From assembly GCA_003990955.1 (NCBI GenBank), contig BIFV01000013.1, positions 147,101-211,100 of the forward strand: a stretch of 64,000 nt of DNA, in the 5' to 3' direction. Positions 25,390-34,640 of the stretch are shown in pieces. Every line of letters starts with the position of its first letter. Within the stretch, counting starts at the first letter, position 1. The notes under the pieces were generated by a model, which was not told the DNA's origin, did not search any database, and was given only the letters and a program-made list of their open reading frames with translations. The translations under genes were made by a program, and so were the position numbers. The DNA comes from Sporomusaceae bacterium FL31. Its GTDB lineage: Bacteria; Bacillota; Negativicutes; DSM-1736; Dendrosporobacteraceae.

Positions 25390-27507
25390 ATGGAAGCGAT
25401 TAGTAAATCTACAAAGAAGAAAGATCATGAAGCAAAAATTAGTGGTCGTGCTCTTTATGTGGATGATCATGTGATGGATGGAATGCTTTATGGCAGACTA
25501 TTGCGCTCTAACAAAGCGAGAGCACGTGTTGTCAATATTTTGCTGCCGGAATTGCCGGATGGCTATTATGTTGTTGATAAAAACGATGTAGCAGGTATCA
25601 ATCGCGTGCACATTGTTTTAGATGACACACCTGTCTTCGCCGAAGAGAATGTCGAATATGTCGGCGAACCCATTTTAATGGTTGTAGGCCCAGAGTTAAA
25701 ACCAGTTGAGCGGATTTTACACGAGATCGTAATAACCTATGAAGAGCAAGTTCCTGTTTTGGATATGCGAAAATCAGATACTGTCTTTTTCAACTATAAC
25801 TATGCCAAGGGTGATATCGACCAAGTGATGAGGGAAGCAGATCAAGTATTTGTTGAGACTTTCCAGACCGGGTATCAGGAGCAGGCTTATCTTGAGACAC
25901 AGGGGATTATTGCTTATCCCCATGATGGTCGCATGACGGTGCGCGGTTCTCTGCAGTGTCCTTATTATGTACATGGTGCAGTTGCCAAAGCATTAGGATA
26001 TGAGGCACAAGCTATTCAGGTTATTCAGGATGTCACCGGAGGGGGCTTTGGCGGAAAAGAGGCCTTTCCTTCGATTCTTGCCTGCCAGACAGCCGTAGCG
26101 GCAAAAAAAGCGAACAAGCCAGTAAAGGTCGTGTTTGATCGGCGCGAAGATATGGAGTTTACTTCAAAACGCCATCCTTCAGTCTGTACTTATAAAGTAG
26201 CGGTGAAGAATGGCGAAATTACGGGAATGGATATTGAGGTGCTTTTTAACAGCGGTGCGTACACCACCCTTTCTCCGGTTGTACTGCAACGCGGTCTGAT
26301 TTGTGCCAATGGGGTCTATCGGATTGAGAATCTTCGTGTCACCGGGCGAGCCGTGAAGACCAACACAGTCCCTACTGGTGCATATCGCGGCTTTGGTGCG
26401 CCGCAAACTTTCTTTGCTGTGGAGATGATGATGGATCATCTTGCCAAGAAATTGGGTATAGATTCACTTGAACTGAAAGAAAAATATATGGTCAGGCAGG
26501 GCGATGAGACTTCTACCAGCGGTAAATACCATTTCCATGTTCCGTTGCCGGAAATGATTAAGCGAATTGATGAACTGACTGACTATCGTGAGAAGCGTAA
26601 GTGCTATCAACAGCAGACTGGACGGTATCGCAAAGGAATCGGCTTATCGATGTTCTTCCATGGCTGTGGGTTTACCGGCAGTGGTGAGCGGGACATGATT
26701 AAAGCGGTTGCAAAAATTCGGAAGAATGCAGATGATACAGTAGAGGTACTTGCAAGCAATTCAGATATCGGTCAAGGACTCAAAACGACTTTTTGTAAAA
26801 TTGTTGCCGATACTCTTGGCATTGCCTATGACCAAGTGTATATTGATAATCCGGATACCGATCGTGTACCCGATTCAGGTCCGACCGTAGCCAGTCGCTC
26901 TTTAATGACGGTTGGCGGTTTGTTACAGCGGGCAGCTGCAAAGCTCAAACAAGAATGGAAAACTGGCCAAGAGCAAATTGTAGAAGAACATTTTGTTGAG
27001 CCAGATTTCGTCATACCGTTTAATTTGAAAGAATTCAAAGGAGATGCCTATCCTACTTATTCCTGGTCAGTCAATGCTATTGAAGTGGAAGTCGATACAC
27101 TGACTGCCACAACCAAAGTTCTCGGGGCCTGGGGGATTTTTGATGTCGGTGTGCCAATTGATTTGAATATTATCCAGGGGCAGATGCAAGGCGGATTTCT
27201 TCAGGGAATTGGTTATGCCTCAATGGAACAAATGGATTATAACGATAAAGGAATTATTCGCAATAATAGTCTCAGTGATTACATCATTCCCACAGCAGTT
27301 GATGTGCCAAATCTAATCACTGAAATCATAAACAATCCCTATACCCACGGTCCTTATGGGGCCAAGGGAGCCGGGGAACTGCCACTGGTTGGTGCAGCTC
27401 CAGCTTATGTTGAAGCGATGGAAAATGCGCTTGGGGCAGATTTGAATAAGGTGCCGTTTACACCGGAAGACACCATGAGAATCTTACAGGGGGCGGATCA
27501 AGGATGA
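25390..27507 (+). CDS. Molybdenum hydroxylase large (Mo-binding) subunit, xanthine dehydrogenase family
   Basis: 705 aa from ATG 25390, following AGGAGG. Domains: aldehyde oxidase/xanthine dehydrogenase a/b hammerhead (about 10-115), then the molybdopterin domain with GGGFGGKEAF, AYRGFGAPQ, SNSDIGQGLKT and the catalytic glutamate in GAKGAGELPLVG. With the Fe-S and FAD genes after it, it forms a three-subunit enzyme. Typical substrates are xanthine, hypoxanthine, nicotinate or aromatic heterocycles, and sequence alone does not decide. The stop codon overlaps the ATG of the Fe-S subunit. Confidence 0.88.
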   Translation: MEAISKSTKKKDHEAKISGRALYVDDHVMDGMLYGRLLRSNKARARVVNILLPELPDGYYVVDKNDVAGINRVHIVLDDTPVFAEENVEYVGEPILMVVGPELKPVERILHEIVITYEEQVPVLDMRKSDTVFFNYNYAKGDIDQVMREADQVFVETFQTGYQEQAYLETQGIIAYPHDGRMTVRGSLQCPYYVHGAVAKALGYEAQAIQVIQDVTGGGFGGKEAFPSILACQTAVAAKKANKPVKVVFDRREDMEFTSKRHPSVCTYKVAVKNGEITGMDIEVLFNSGAYTTLSPVVLQRGLICANGVYRIENLRVTGRAVKTNTVPTGAYRGFGAPQTFFAVEMMMDHLAKKLGIDSLELKEKYMVRQGDETSTSGKYHFHVPLPEMIKRIDELTDYREKRKCYQQQTGRYRKGIGLSMFFHGCGFTGSGERDMIKAVAKIRKNADDTVEVLASNSDIGQGLKTTFCKIVADTLGIAYDQVYIDNPDTDRVPDSGPTVASRSLMTVGGLLQRAAAKLKQEWKTGQEQIVEEHFVEPDFVIPFNLKEFKGDAYPTYSWSVNAIEVEVDTLTATTKVLGAWGIFDVGVPIDLNIIQGQMQGGFLQGIGYASMEQMDYNDKGIIRNNSLSDYIIPTAVDVPNLITEIINNPYTHGPYGAKGAGELPLVGAAPAYVEAMENALGADLNKVPFTPEDTMRILQGADQG

Positions 27508-27971
27508 TCAATTTTATTCTTAATGGTCAAGAGGTTGCATCCCATGCAAAAGTCAATGATCGCTTGCTTGATATACTTCGCACCGAATTTCGTCTTACTG
27601 GAGTAAAATGTGGTTGTAAAGAAGGAGAATGCGGTGCTTGCTCAGTTATTCTTAATGGCAGATTGGTCAATTCTTGTCTTGTTGCCATGGGGTCGATTGA
27701 AGGCAGCACAGTCATGACAATTGAAGGGTATTGTGAAACTGAACGGTTTACAGTTCTTGATAAAGCATATGCTGCAGTCAGTGCTGTGCAATGTGGCTTT
27801 TGTATTCCAGGTATGATGCTGGCGTCAGAGTGTATTCTTGCCAAAAACCCAAATCCTACCGATGCTGAAATTCGTGAAGGTATTTCCGGAAATCTTTGCC
27901 GCTGTACCGGTTACAATGCCATTGTCGAAGCCATTGGTATCGCAGCGAAGGAGGGACAGGGATTATGGTAA
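27504..27971 (+). CDS. Molybdenum hydroxylase [2Fe-2S] subunit
   Basis: 155 aa with the two-cluster signature: CGCKEGECGACSV plus a later Cys in VNSCLV for the plant-type cluster, and QCGFCIPGMM with GNLCRCTGY for the second. It passes electrons from the Mo subunit to the FAD subunit. It overlaps both neighbours: ATGA with the large subunit gene and 7 nt with the FAD subunit gene. This is tight translational coupling. Confidence 0.93.
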   Translation: MINFILNGQEVASHAKVNDRLLDILRTEFRLTGVKCGCKEGECGACSVILNGRLVNSCLVAMGSIEGSTVMTIEGYCETERFTVLDKAYAAVSAVQCGFCIPGMMLASECILAKNPNPTDAEIREGISGNLCRCTGYNAIVEAIGIAAKEGQGLW

Positions 27972-28783
27972 AGGGTTACATGGTAACCTCATTACAGGAA
28001 GCATTGGAACTTCGTGCCCGAGAAGCTGTTACTCCTTATGCCGGCGGTACTGATTTGATGATTGACACTAATGAGCATGCAACCTATTTATTTCTGAACA
28101 AAATACCTGAGTTGAGGAATATTGTAGCAGACAAAGAGAATATCCGTATTGGCGCTGGCTGTACTTATACGGATATTCTGGAAAGTGACATAGCTCCTGC
28201 TATCTTAAAGGAAGCTGTAGCACAAATTGCCGCACCAGCAATTCGCAATCTAGGTACAGTCGGAGGTAATATTTGCAACGGTTCGCCAAAGGCGGACAGT
28301 GCACTGATCTTCTTTGCCACAAACGCTAAATTGCGTCTTGCCAGCAGTCGGGGTGAAAGGATTATTCCGATTAACGAATTCTATCTTGGCAGGAAGAAAA
28401 CGGTTCTTCAAGCCGATGAACTGCTGGTTGAAATTCTGATGAATCGAACTGGTATTAGTAATTACTACTATAAAAAAGTAGGAGCAAGAGACGCGCTGGC
28501 AATATCCAGAGTATCTTTTGCCGCTATTCTTAATATCGAGGATGAAAAAATTGTTAGCTGTAGGACTGCCTTTGGTGCTGTCACTGATGTGATCATCAGA
28601 CGGGCAGACATTGATGCTATGCTTATTGGTAAGACCGTAGAAGAGGCAAAGATAATCAAGGCAGTATATCTTTCAGCCTATGATCAGGCCATTGTTCCGA
28701 TCAAAGGCAGGATTTCTGCAGAATACAGAAAAGCTGTCTGCATGAATTTATTACGTGACTTTCTTGAAAAGAATGGAATCTGA
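27965..28783 (+). CDS. Molybdenum hydroxylase FAD-binding subunit
   Basis: 272 aa from ATG 27965 with GGAGGG upstream. It resembles CO dehydrogenase/xanthine dehydrogenase flavoproteins: PYAGGTDLMID and IRIGAGCTYTDIL (pyrophosphate-binding loops), then AIRNLGTVGGNICNGSPKAD. It transfers electrons from the Fe-S subunit to NAD or another acceptor. It is the last gene of the operon, with a terminator 5 nt after the stop codon. Confidence 0.92.
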   Translation: MVKGYMVTSLQEALELRAREAVTPYAGGTDLMIDTNEHATYLFLNKIPELRNIVADKENIRIGAGCTYTDILESDIAPAILKEAVAQIAAPAIRNLGTVGGNICNGSPKADSALIFFATNAKLRLASSRGERIIPINEFYLGRKKTVLQADELLVEILMNRTGISNYYYKKVGARDALAISRVSFAAILNIEDEKIVSCRTAFGAVTDVIIRRADIDAMLIGKTVEEAKIIKAVYLSAYDQAIVPIKGRISAEYRKAVCMNLLRDFLEKNGI

Positions 28784-28787
28784 CAGT

Positions 28788-28820
28788 AAACAGCCACGGT
28801 AAAAAACCGTGGCTGTTTTT
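28788..28820 (+). terminator. Intrinsic terminator of the hydroxylase operon
   Basis: 13-bp stem AAACAGCCACGGT (28788-28800) pairs with 28806-28818; TTTTT follows. Confidence 0.88.
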
Positions 28821-28880
28821 ATGGCGTAATGGAATTGTTTCGACTGAATTACAACATGGTCAACCGCATAAGCTTCGAAT

Positions 28881-29774
28881 TTAACGATAGTTCCAATGAA
28901 ATTTACGATTATGGTGTGTTACCGTTCCTGCTGAGCTTTCAGGGAAATGAGAGCAAAATAATATGGCCTTACGCTCTGCCGCATACTCTAACGCCCAGCG
29001 CCGCGACAGTCTTGATTGTTCTGCAAAAGCATCATAAATAGAATTTAATTCAGGGTATCGGACTTGAATGGGATGGTGCAATAGATCTCCGACGAATAAG
29101 GCTTCTTCTCCTTGGGAGGTAAGGGCGATTGAAGTATGATCGATACTGTGCCCAGGCGTTGGCTTAAAAGAGAGACCATCAATCAGTTCACTGCCATCGA
29201 TTTTAATCATATCGGCCAGCCCAGCCGCGATAATCGGTTCGATACTATCCTTTTGTACGATAACACTCGTTTTATTTCTATCGTTATGATTGGCAGGATT
29301 CTTGTAATACTCGTACTCAGCTTTTGAAAAAACATATCTCGCGTTAGGAAAAGTAGGCACCCATTGATCATCAATTTTCTGTGTGTTCCAGCCGACATGA
29401 TCCACGTGCAAGTGGGTCGCTAGAACGTAGTCAACTGCTTCCGGTTCGACACCTGCTGCCAAGAGTCTTTGGAGATAGGGGAGCTGGAGATTCTCAAAAT
29501 GCGGTGTGAAAGGGCGGTGTTTATGATTTCCGACTCCAGTATCAATGAGAATGGTATGATGTTTGGTTTTTACTACCCAGGTGTGAATGCTCATGAAAAG
29601 ATGCTTCGCGCAAGGGTCTATAGAATTGCCTGATAACCAGTTTTGATGGTCTGAGAGTAAATCCGGATTCCAATCCGGGAAGAGGGTTGATGGCATAACG
29701 TTATTCATGACAAGCTCGCCAACGTAAGTGATCTTGGCATCACCGACTTGATAGGTTTTGCAGTTCAAATTCAT
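28881..29774 (-). CDS. MBL-fold hydrolase, AHL-lactonase/AttM-like
   Basis: 297 aa with the five metal motifs of the AttM/AiiA branch: ATHLHVDHVGW (HxHxDH), PGHSIDHTS, VGDLLHHP and CSHFPES. LIDTGVGNHKHR precedes them, as in the lactonase-like group. It is probably a cytosolic dinuclear zinc hydrolase of lactones or esters. The true substrate is unknown and many relatives are not quorum quenchers. It is separated from the divergent MFS gene by a long regulatory gap. Confidence 0.8.
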   Translation of the reverse strand: MNLNCKTYQVGDAKITYVGELVMNNVMPSTLFPDWNPDLLSDHQNWLSGNSIDPCAKHLFMSIHTWVVKTKHHTILIDTGVGNHKHRPFTPHFENLQLPYLQRLLAAGVEPEAVDYVLATHLHVDHVGWNTQKIDDQWVPTFPNARYVFSKAEYEYYKNPANHNDRNKTSVIVQKDSIEPIIAAGLADMIKIDGSELIDGLSFKPTPGHSIDHTSIALTSQGEEALFVGDLLHHPIQVRYPELNSIYDAFAEQSRLSRRWALEYAAERKAILFCSHFPESSAGTVTHHNRKFHWNYR

Positions 29775-30049
29775 CCGGTTATCCTCCTATTTACGTGTGA
29801 ATAACAGCGCTGGTTCTAAGTTGCGGATCTATTTAATAGATGGTATGTGCTAACTAAACTTTATTTTACAAAGCATGGTTACATTGATTATAGTAAAGGG
29901 ATGAGTAGATTTGAAGTACGCACTTAATTGTAAGCTACTTGCCAAAAGATAGTGATTTTTACGTAATAGCCCTCATGTTGGCAAAATATTGTTTATTTTG
30001 CGGGACTTTGTATAGGGAAAACAGAGCAGTTTATCAATAGAGATTCTTC

Positions 30050-30107
30050 TTGACAAATTTATTTCCGATTAGTAATATATATACAATAAGATTGTGTATA
30101 TACACAA
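30050..30107 (+). promoter_or_regulatory. Promoter and palindromic operator for the MFS gene
   Basis: TTGACA (30050-30055), 17-nt spacer, TAATAT (30073-30078). The 16-bp perfect palindrome TTGTGTATATACACAA lies at 30092-30107, just past the expected start of transcription. The same GTGTATATACAC core occurs twice, once with a mismatch, near 36.0 kb. The leader to the start codon is about 200 nt, and nothing else is recognised in 29775-30290. Confidence 0.65.
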
Positions 30108-30290
30108 CTTGGATGGCAAGCAATTATCGTAGATCTTACAAGCTGAGCTGCCTGTTTCGTGCACATTCATAGGCCTGTAGTAAAGCAAGCTCTTCGTGCT
30201 CTGATCGCATATAGCAATGGTAAGGGAAAAAATTGCACTCTTAAGGACGTTGTATTTTTACATGTTTAATACCACTAAAGGAGACAAAAG

Positions 30291-31496
30291 ATGAAGACTA
30301 AATCTACCAAGTCAGCCTGGATAATCATGCTAAGCTCTGCTGCAATTCTGGCGATTACTATGGGAGCCAGGCAGTCTACCGGGCTTTTCGTTTCACCGCT
30401 CAATGAATCAACTGGATTGGGTATTGTATCAATTAGTTTTGCACTTGCCATTGGCCAGTTTATGTGGGGATTGGCTCAGCCGATATTTGGAGCCATTGCT
30501 GATAAAAAGGGTTCACATGGAGTGCTCGTTTTTGGCGCAGTCTTGCTTGCAGCAGGATTGGGTTTAACGCCATTAGTAAATTCAGAATGGTCGCTTATAC
30601 TGACTATGGGGATTTTGAGTGCGGCAGGAGCAGGAGCGGGGAGTTTTTCAATATTAATTGGAGCAACAGCACAGCATCTATCTCCAGAGCGGCGCGCTTT
30701 TGCCGGTGGTTTTATTAATGCAGGCGGATCTTTTGGACAGTTTGTCTTTGCCCCATTACTTCAAGCAATCATTAGCGGATTTGGCTGGGTTGCTGCTATG
30801 CTTACAATGGCAGCTTCAACACTGCTAACTATTCCGCTGGCGTCGTTGCTGCGCGGGGACAACCCTACAGACAAAGCTGTTGCTGAAGCGGGTTCGGGAG
30901 GTTTATTACAACAAGTCCGTGATGCCATGAAGAACCCTAGTTATTTATGTTTGCATGCTGGCTTTTTTACCTGTGGTTTTCATATCGCTTTTTTAGTAAC
31001 GCATTTACCTGGTGAAGTGGCTTTATGTGGACATGCTGCCAGTGTGTCTGCTGCATCCTTGGCTATTATTGGTTTGTTTAATATTGCAGGAAGTCTATTT
31101 GCGGGAGCGCTTGGGTCAAAATACAGGATGAAATATATTCTTGCAGTCATGTATGGCAGCCGTGCTGTTATGATTGCCATGTATCTTCTGGCTCCCAAAA
31201 CTCCGCTTACCTTTTATATATTTGCTGCATTTATCGGCTTTACTTGGTTGGCGACAGTACCGCCAACAGCCGGGCTTGTTGGAAAACTTTTTGGGACAAG
31301 ATATTTAGCTACCCTCTTTGGATTAACACTGCTGAGCCACCAGATCGGTGGATTTTTAGGGGCATGGCTTGGCGGTATTGCCATGAGCCATGATGGAAAC
31401 TATCTGTGGATGTGGTATGCTGATATCGCATTAGCATCTGCGGCAGCATTGGTAAATCTGCCAATTCGTGAAGAAAAAATAGACAGCAAAGTTTAA
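30291..31496 (+). CDS. MFS transporter, oxalate/formate antiporter-like
   Basis: 401 aa with 12 hydrophobic segments. It resembles the MCT/oxalate-formate antiporter branch: RQSTGLFVSPLNESTGLG in helix 1, GAIADKKGSHGVLVFG in the loop 2-3 motif, and SPERRAFAGGFINAGGSFGQFV. It probably moves an organic anion across the cytoplasmic membrane; the substrate is open. AAAGGAG precedes the ATG. Expression is likely controlled through the palindrome at 30092. Confidence 0.85.
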   Translation: MKTKSTKSAWIIMLSSAAILAITMGARQSTGLFVSPLNESTGLGIVSISFALAIGQFMWGLAQPIFGAIADKKGSHGVLVFGAVLLAAGLGLTPLVNSEWSLILTMGILSAAGAGAGSFSILIGATAQHLSPERRAFAGGFINAGGSFGQFVFAPLLQAIISGFGWVAAMLTMAASTLLTIPLASLLRGDNPTDKAVAEAGSGGLLQQVRDAMKNPSYLCLHAGFFTCGFHIAFLVTHLPGEVALCGHAASVSAASLAIIGLFNIAGSLFAGALGSKYRMKYILAVMYGSRAVMIAMYLLAPKTPLTFYIFAAFIGFTWLATVPPTAGLVGKLFGTRYLATLFGLTLLSHQIGGFLGAWLGGIAMSHDGNYLWMWYADIALASAAALVNLPIREEKIDSKV

Positions 31497-31553
31497 CAGG
31501 CTGCTTTTTGAGACTTTTAAATCAATATGAACAATCTTATAAGTTTCATAGGA

Positions 31554-31594
31554 ATAAAGAGGAACAGGGAATTAGCCCCTGCTCCTCTTTATTT
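31554..31594. terminator. Bidirectional terminator
   Basis: A roughly 16-bp stem flanked by A and T runs separates the MFS and LysR genes. It overlaps the LysR stop codon. Confidence 0.75.
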
Positions 31595-32488
31595 ATGCAA
31601 TTCAGTATTTTTACAAAAATCAATTACAAAATTAATAATGTTTTGCATGAGTGGAGTGTTGTTCGTGGTGCTATAAATCATGATCAACTCTGCTTTCTCG
31701 GGTATTGATCCGAGCTCATAGTAGCGGAGATTAAGGCTATAGCCTTTTTGCACACTCGCCGGGATGATGGAGTAGCCCAAGTTATTTTCGACAAGCCGCA
31801 TAATCGTGTTTATTTGACTGCACTCATGTACTCTTTTCGGTGAGAATCCTGCGTTATTACATACTTTGATGATGTTATCCACCATTGAGGGAGCACAATC
31901 CCGGGAAAATGAGATAAAAGGGTCTTCTGATAAATCCTGCAACGAAAGTGTAGCTTTGTTGGCATAAGAATGTGAAGCTGAAATAACAATGACGAACGGC
32001 TCAGACATGAGTTGAAGCATTTTTATCGATTCGTCGCTGATAGGACCTCTAGTAAATCCGATATCAAGCTGACCTCCTTTAATGGCTGCAACTTGGGCAT
32101 CATTTCCCATTTCCGATAATATTGTGTTAACTTTCGGATAATGCAGTTTAAAATCGCCTAGCATTTTTGGCAGAAATGAGTACATGACTGCTCCGACATA
32201 ACCAATGCGAGCTTGTCCAAGAATACCTTGGTTTATGAGTGCTAAGTGATTTTTTACTACGGTAAGATGTTCAAATAGCTGGGCAGTTTCTTGTTTTAAA
32301 TATTCTCCAGCAGCAGTTAACTTAACACTTCGATTATTACGATCAAATAACTTGATGCCTAGCTCTTTTTCCAGCTGTTGAATCTGACGACTTAAGGGGG
32401 GCTGAGCGATAAAAAGCTTAGTAGCTGCTCTCGCAAAATGAAGTTCTTCAGCTAGGGTCAAAAAATACTGAAGATGTTTAAGTTCCAT
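31589..32488 (-). CDS. LysR-family transcriptional regulator
   Basis: 299 aa. The N-terminal HTH (1-60: MELKHLQYFLTLAEELHFAR, AATKLFIAQPPLSRQIQQLE) and the co-inducer domain (about 90-290) are of the CynR/BenM type. It is divergent from a cupin gene. The 133-nt gap contains ATAATGTATTAT (32522-32533), a dyad of the kind LysR proteins bind. I infer control of the cupin gene and itself. The inducer is unknown. Confidence 0.9.
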   Translation of the reverse strand: MELKHLQYFLTLAEELHFARAATKLFIAQPPLSRQIQQLEKELGIKLFDRNNRSVKLTAAGEYLKQETAQLFEHLTVVKNHLALINQGILGQARIGYVGAVMYSFLPKMLGDFKLHYPKVNTILSEMGNDAQVAAIKGGQLDIGFTRGPISDESIKMLQLMSEPFVIVISASHSYANKATLSLQDLSEDPFISFSRDCAPSMVDNIIKVCNNAGFSPKRVHECSQINTIMRLVENNLGYSIIPASVQKGYSLNLRYYELGSIPEKAELIMIYSTTNNTPLMQNIINFVIDFCKNTELHK

Positions 32489-32621
32489 GAATAATACCTC
32501 CTGGGTATCAATTGATGATTAATAATGTATTATACAGCATGGTTGATGTTGATTATAATAATAACATGATCCCAAGTAGTTGCAAATAACAGATAGAACA
32601 TGGAAATGAGGAGGAAAGAAT

Positions 32622-32993
32622 ATGATAGGGAATGAGAAATACAATATCAATACAGATATCAAGTTTGAAGCGCTTCAACTGATAGACGTTCAGCAGTTAT
32701 CAAACCAGTGTCAGGAAAAGTGGTTTAATCAAACGCTATGCCAGGTAAATGATAGCGTCGTCCGGCTTGGAATCATCCAGGGAGAATTTCATTGGCACAA
32801 ACATGATAAGGAAGATGAACTTTTTTATGTGATTTCGGGGAAACTCTTTGTTGAAGTTGAAGGACGAGAAATTGAATTAACCCCGAATCAAGGATTCATG
32901 GTGCCTAGAGAAGTTCTTCATCGGACTCGTGCTCCTGAACGTACCGTCATGTTAATGATGAGCGGATGCACAGTAACTCCTGTTGGCGATTAG
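32622..32993 (+). CDS. Single-domain cupin protein
   Basis: 123 aa starting after GAGGAGG. Cupin motif 1 is seen as FHWHKHDKEDELFYVISG (two His, Glu) and motif 2 as PREVLHRTRAPE (His), giving a plausible metal site. Small cupins of this type include isomerases, lyases and ligand-binding proteins. No role can be chosen. The divergent LysR gene is the likely regulator. Confidence 0.85.
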   Translation: MIGNEKYNINTDIKFEALQLIDVQQLSNQCQEKWFNQTLCQVNDSVVRLGIIQGEFHWHKHDKEDELFYVISGKLFVEVEGREIELTPNQGFMVPREVLHRTRAPERTVMLMMSGCTVTPVGD

Positions 32994-33057
32994 TATCAAA
33001 GAATTCTTTTTAAGCTTTAATGAACAGTGACGACGTAGATATAGGGTTATAAGTATC

Positions 33058-33104
33058 ATAAAGCAGGAGTTGAGCGATAGTGATTTGGTCAACTCCTGTT
33101 TTAT
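33058..33104. terminator. Bidirectional terminator
   Basis: 16-bp stem with one G-U pair (33058-33073 with 33089-33104) after the cupin gene. Confidence 0.75.
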
Positions 33105-33142
33105 GATATTAAAGTGTGAGCGGCAAGTTTTGTTTAGCAGGT

Positions 33143-33172
33143 AAAAAACTAACACCAGCCAATTGGCTGGCG
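33143..33172 (-). terminator. Terminator of the GNAT gene
   Basis: On the minus strand CTAACGCCAGCC, AATT loop, GGCTGGTGTTAG, then TTTTTT, just past the stop codon. Confidence 0.85.
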
Positions 33173-33181
33173 TTAGTGCTC

Positions 33182-33694
33182 TCATTCTTCTGTGGGTGTT
33201 TCAGGTCCTTGGAGTTGGTACTGGTAAAAGCTTAAGTCGAGCCACTTGCCAAACTTATATCCTGCTTTACGGATAATCCCGGATTGGCTGAATCCTAATT
33301 TTTCGTGCATTAATTTACTTCCTTCATTGCTAAAGTCAATTCCGGCAATTAATGTGGCATAGCCTTTGGCATTAGCGAATTTGATCAGCTCTTGCAATAG
33401 CAGGGTTGCGATATGTTTGCCTCTATGGTCTTTGTGAACGTAAACCGAATGTTCTATTGAGTATTTATATGCCGGCCAGGCTCTAAAAGGTCCAAAGGTT
33501 GCAAAGCCAGCTACCTGATTGTTGTCCTCAAACACCCAGACTGGATAGCCGTCACTGACCTTTTTTTCATACCAGGCTATTCTATCTTCGATGGTATGAG
33601 GCTTATAATCATAGACTGCCGTCGTATTCAGGATGGCATCATTATAAATTTCCAGTATCGCACTTAAGTCATCGTGCGTAGCATAACGAATCAT
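33182..33694 (-). CDS. GNAT acetyltransferase, Pat/MnaT-like
   Basis: 170 aa with the phosphinothricin/methionine-derivative acetyltransferase pattern: IRYATHDDLSAILEIYNDAI, FGPFRAWPAYKYSIEHSVYV, acetyl-CoA loop HRGKHIATLLLQELI, and NEGSKLMHEKLGF. Such enzymes N-acetylate methionine sulfone, sulfoximine or similar amino-acid analogues. It is cytosolic and monocistronic. Confidence 0.88.
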   Translation of the reverse strand: MIRYATHDDLSAILEIYNDAILNTTAVYDYKPHTIEDRIAWYEKKVSDGYPVWVFEDNNQVAGFATFGPFRAWPAYKYSIEHSVYVHKDHRGKHIATLLLQELIKFANAKGYATLIAGIDFSNEGSKLMHEKLGFSQSGIIRKAGYKFGKWLDLSFYQYQLQGPETPTEE

Positions 33695-33871
33695 GGGAAT
33701 ACCTCCAAATAGGTTTTATGACAGCAAAAATTATAACTATATATCATTCTTTAATTTCGACAGGACTTTTAAGCTTCCTGCACGCTAGATAAGACAGGTA
33801 CAATGCTTACAGAATTTTTGCCAGGCGATTGAATTTTTGAAACTATTTCATTTCATTTGCATCAAATAGAC

Positions 33872-34053
33872 TGCAAACTACAAAGGCGGACTTAGTTAAT
33901 CCTAAGACCGCCTTTGTAGCTTGCAAAATTGGATCAATTGATAGTATGTAATCGGATACTATCATACAAATAAGTGCGTACTTGTTATTTGCTTTATTAC
34001 TACCTATCATTAAGTTAGGAAAAATCTGTTAATTAGCTTTCTACGTAGAAAGC
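33872..34053. repeat. Cluster of palindromes in a divergent intergenic region
   Basis: Three dyads lie in the 33695-34076 gap: a 12-bp stem 33878-33889 with 33908-33919; TGATAGTAT 33940-33948 with 33956-33964; and the perfect palindrome GCTTTCTACGTAGAAAGC at 34036-34053, 23 nt before the flavoprotein start codon. The first may be an old terminator. The other two look like operators. Confidence 0.5.
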
Positions 34054-34076
34054 ATTACTATTTTTGGAGGTATTCG

Positions 34077-34634
34077 ATGAAAAAGATTATTGCTCTTAAT
34101 GGGAGTCCCCGTGTAAATGGCACCACCGCTGCCTTGGTAGACCAAGTGTTTAAAGGAGCGGTCGGGCGAGGTGCTCAAGTTAAATCATACCACTTGAATG
34201 AACTGAGTATTAAAGGCTGTCAAAGTTGTTACGCTTGCAAGGAACAAGGCCGATGTATTTTGCGGGACGATATGCAACCGTTATACGATGAGATCGCCGA
34301 TGCTGATGCCATTATTTTTGCTACACCAGTATATATGTGGCAGATGACGGCGCAATTGAAGCTGGTCGTTGACCGTTTATATCCTTTCCTGAAACCTGAT
34401 TATACCAGCTATCTCGCTCCAGGTAAAAAAATATTGCTTGCAGTTACGCAGGGAAGGCCTGATACTACGCTGTTTCTGCACTATTTCGAGCATGCCGGGA
34501 AAAATCTTTCATTCCTTGGCTTTGGCGATTACAAAATACTGATTGCCGGAGGAACTCGTAAGCCTGAGGACTTGCTTAGCCAAAGCGCAGTCGTAGCAGA
34601 AGCAAGAGAATTAGGCGGTTGGCTTACTGAATAA
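34077..34634 (+). CDS. Flavodoxin-like NADPH-dependent FMN reductase, iron-sulfur flavoprotein type
   Basis: 185 aa with the FMN phosphate loop NGSPRVNGTTAAL near the N-terminus and TPVYMWQMTAQLK. A compact cysteine motif C-x2-C-x2-C-x5-C (GCQSCYACKEQGRC) resembles the [4Fe-4S] site of archaeal-type iron-sulfur flavoproteins. It probably carries out two-electron reduction of quinones, nitro compounds or oxygen species in the cytosol. TTGGAGG precedes the ATG. It sits behind a palindromic operator. Confidence 0.82.
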   Translation: MKKIIALNGSPRVNGTTAALVDQVFKGAVGRGAQVKSYHLNELSIKGCQSCYACKEQGRCILRDDMQPLYDEIADADAIIFATPVYMWQMTAQLKLVVDRLYPFLKPDYTSYLAPGKKILLAVTQGRPDTTLFLHYFEHAGKNLSFLGFGDYKILIAGGTRKPEDLLSQSAVVAEARELGGWLTE

Positions 34635-34640
34635 TGCAAG

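Noticed and set aside
29914..33983. 13-mer AAGTACGCACTTA repeated in inverse orientation at 29914-29926 and 33971-33983
   Set aside because: Chance 13-mer matches are expected in 64 kb, and the dyad is imperfect.
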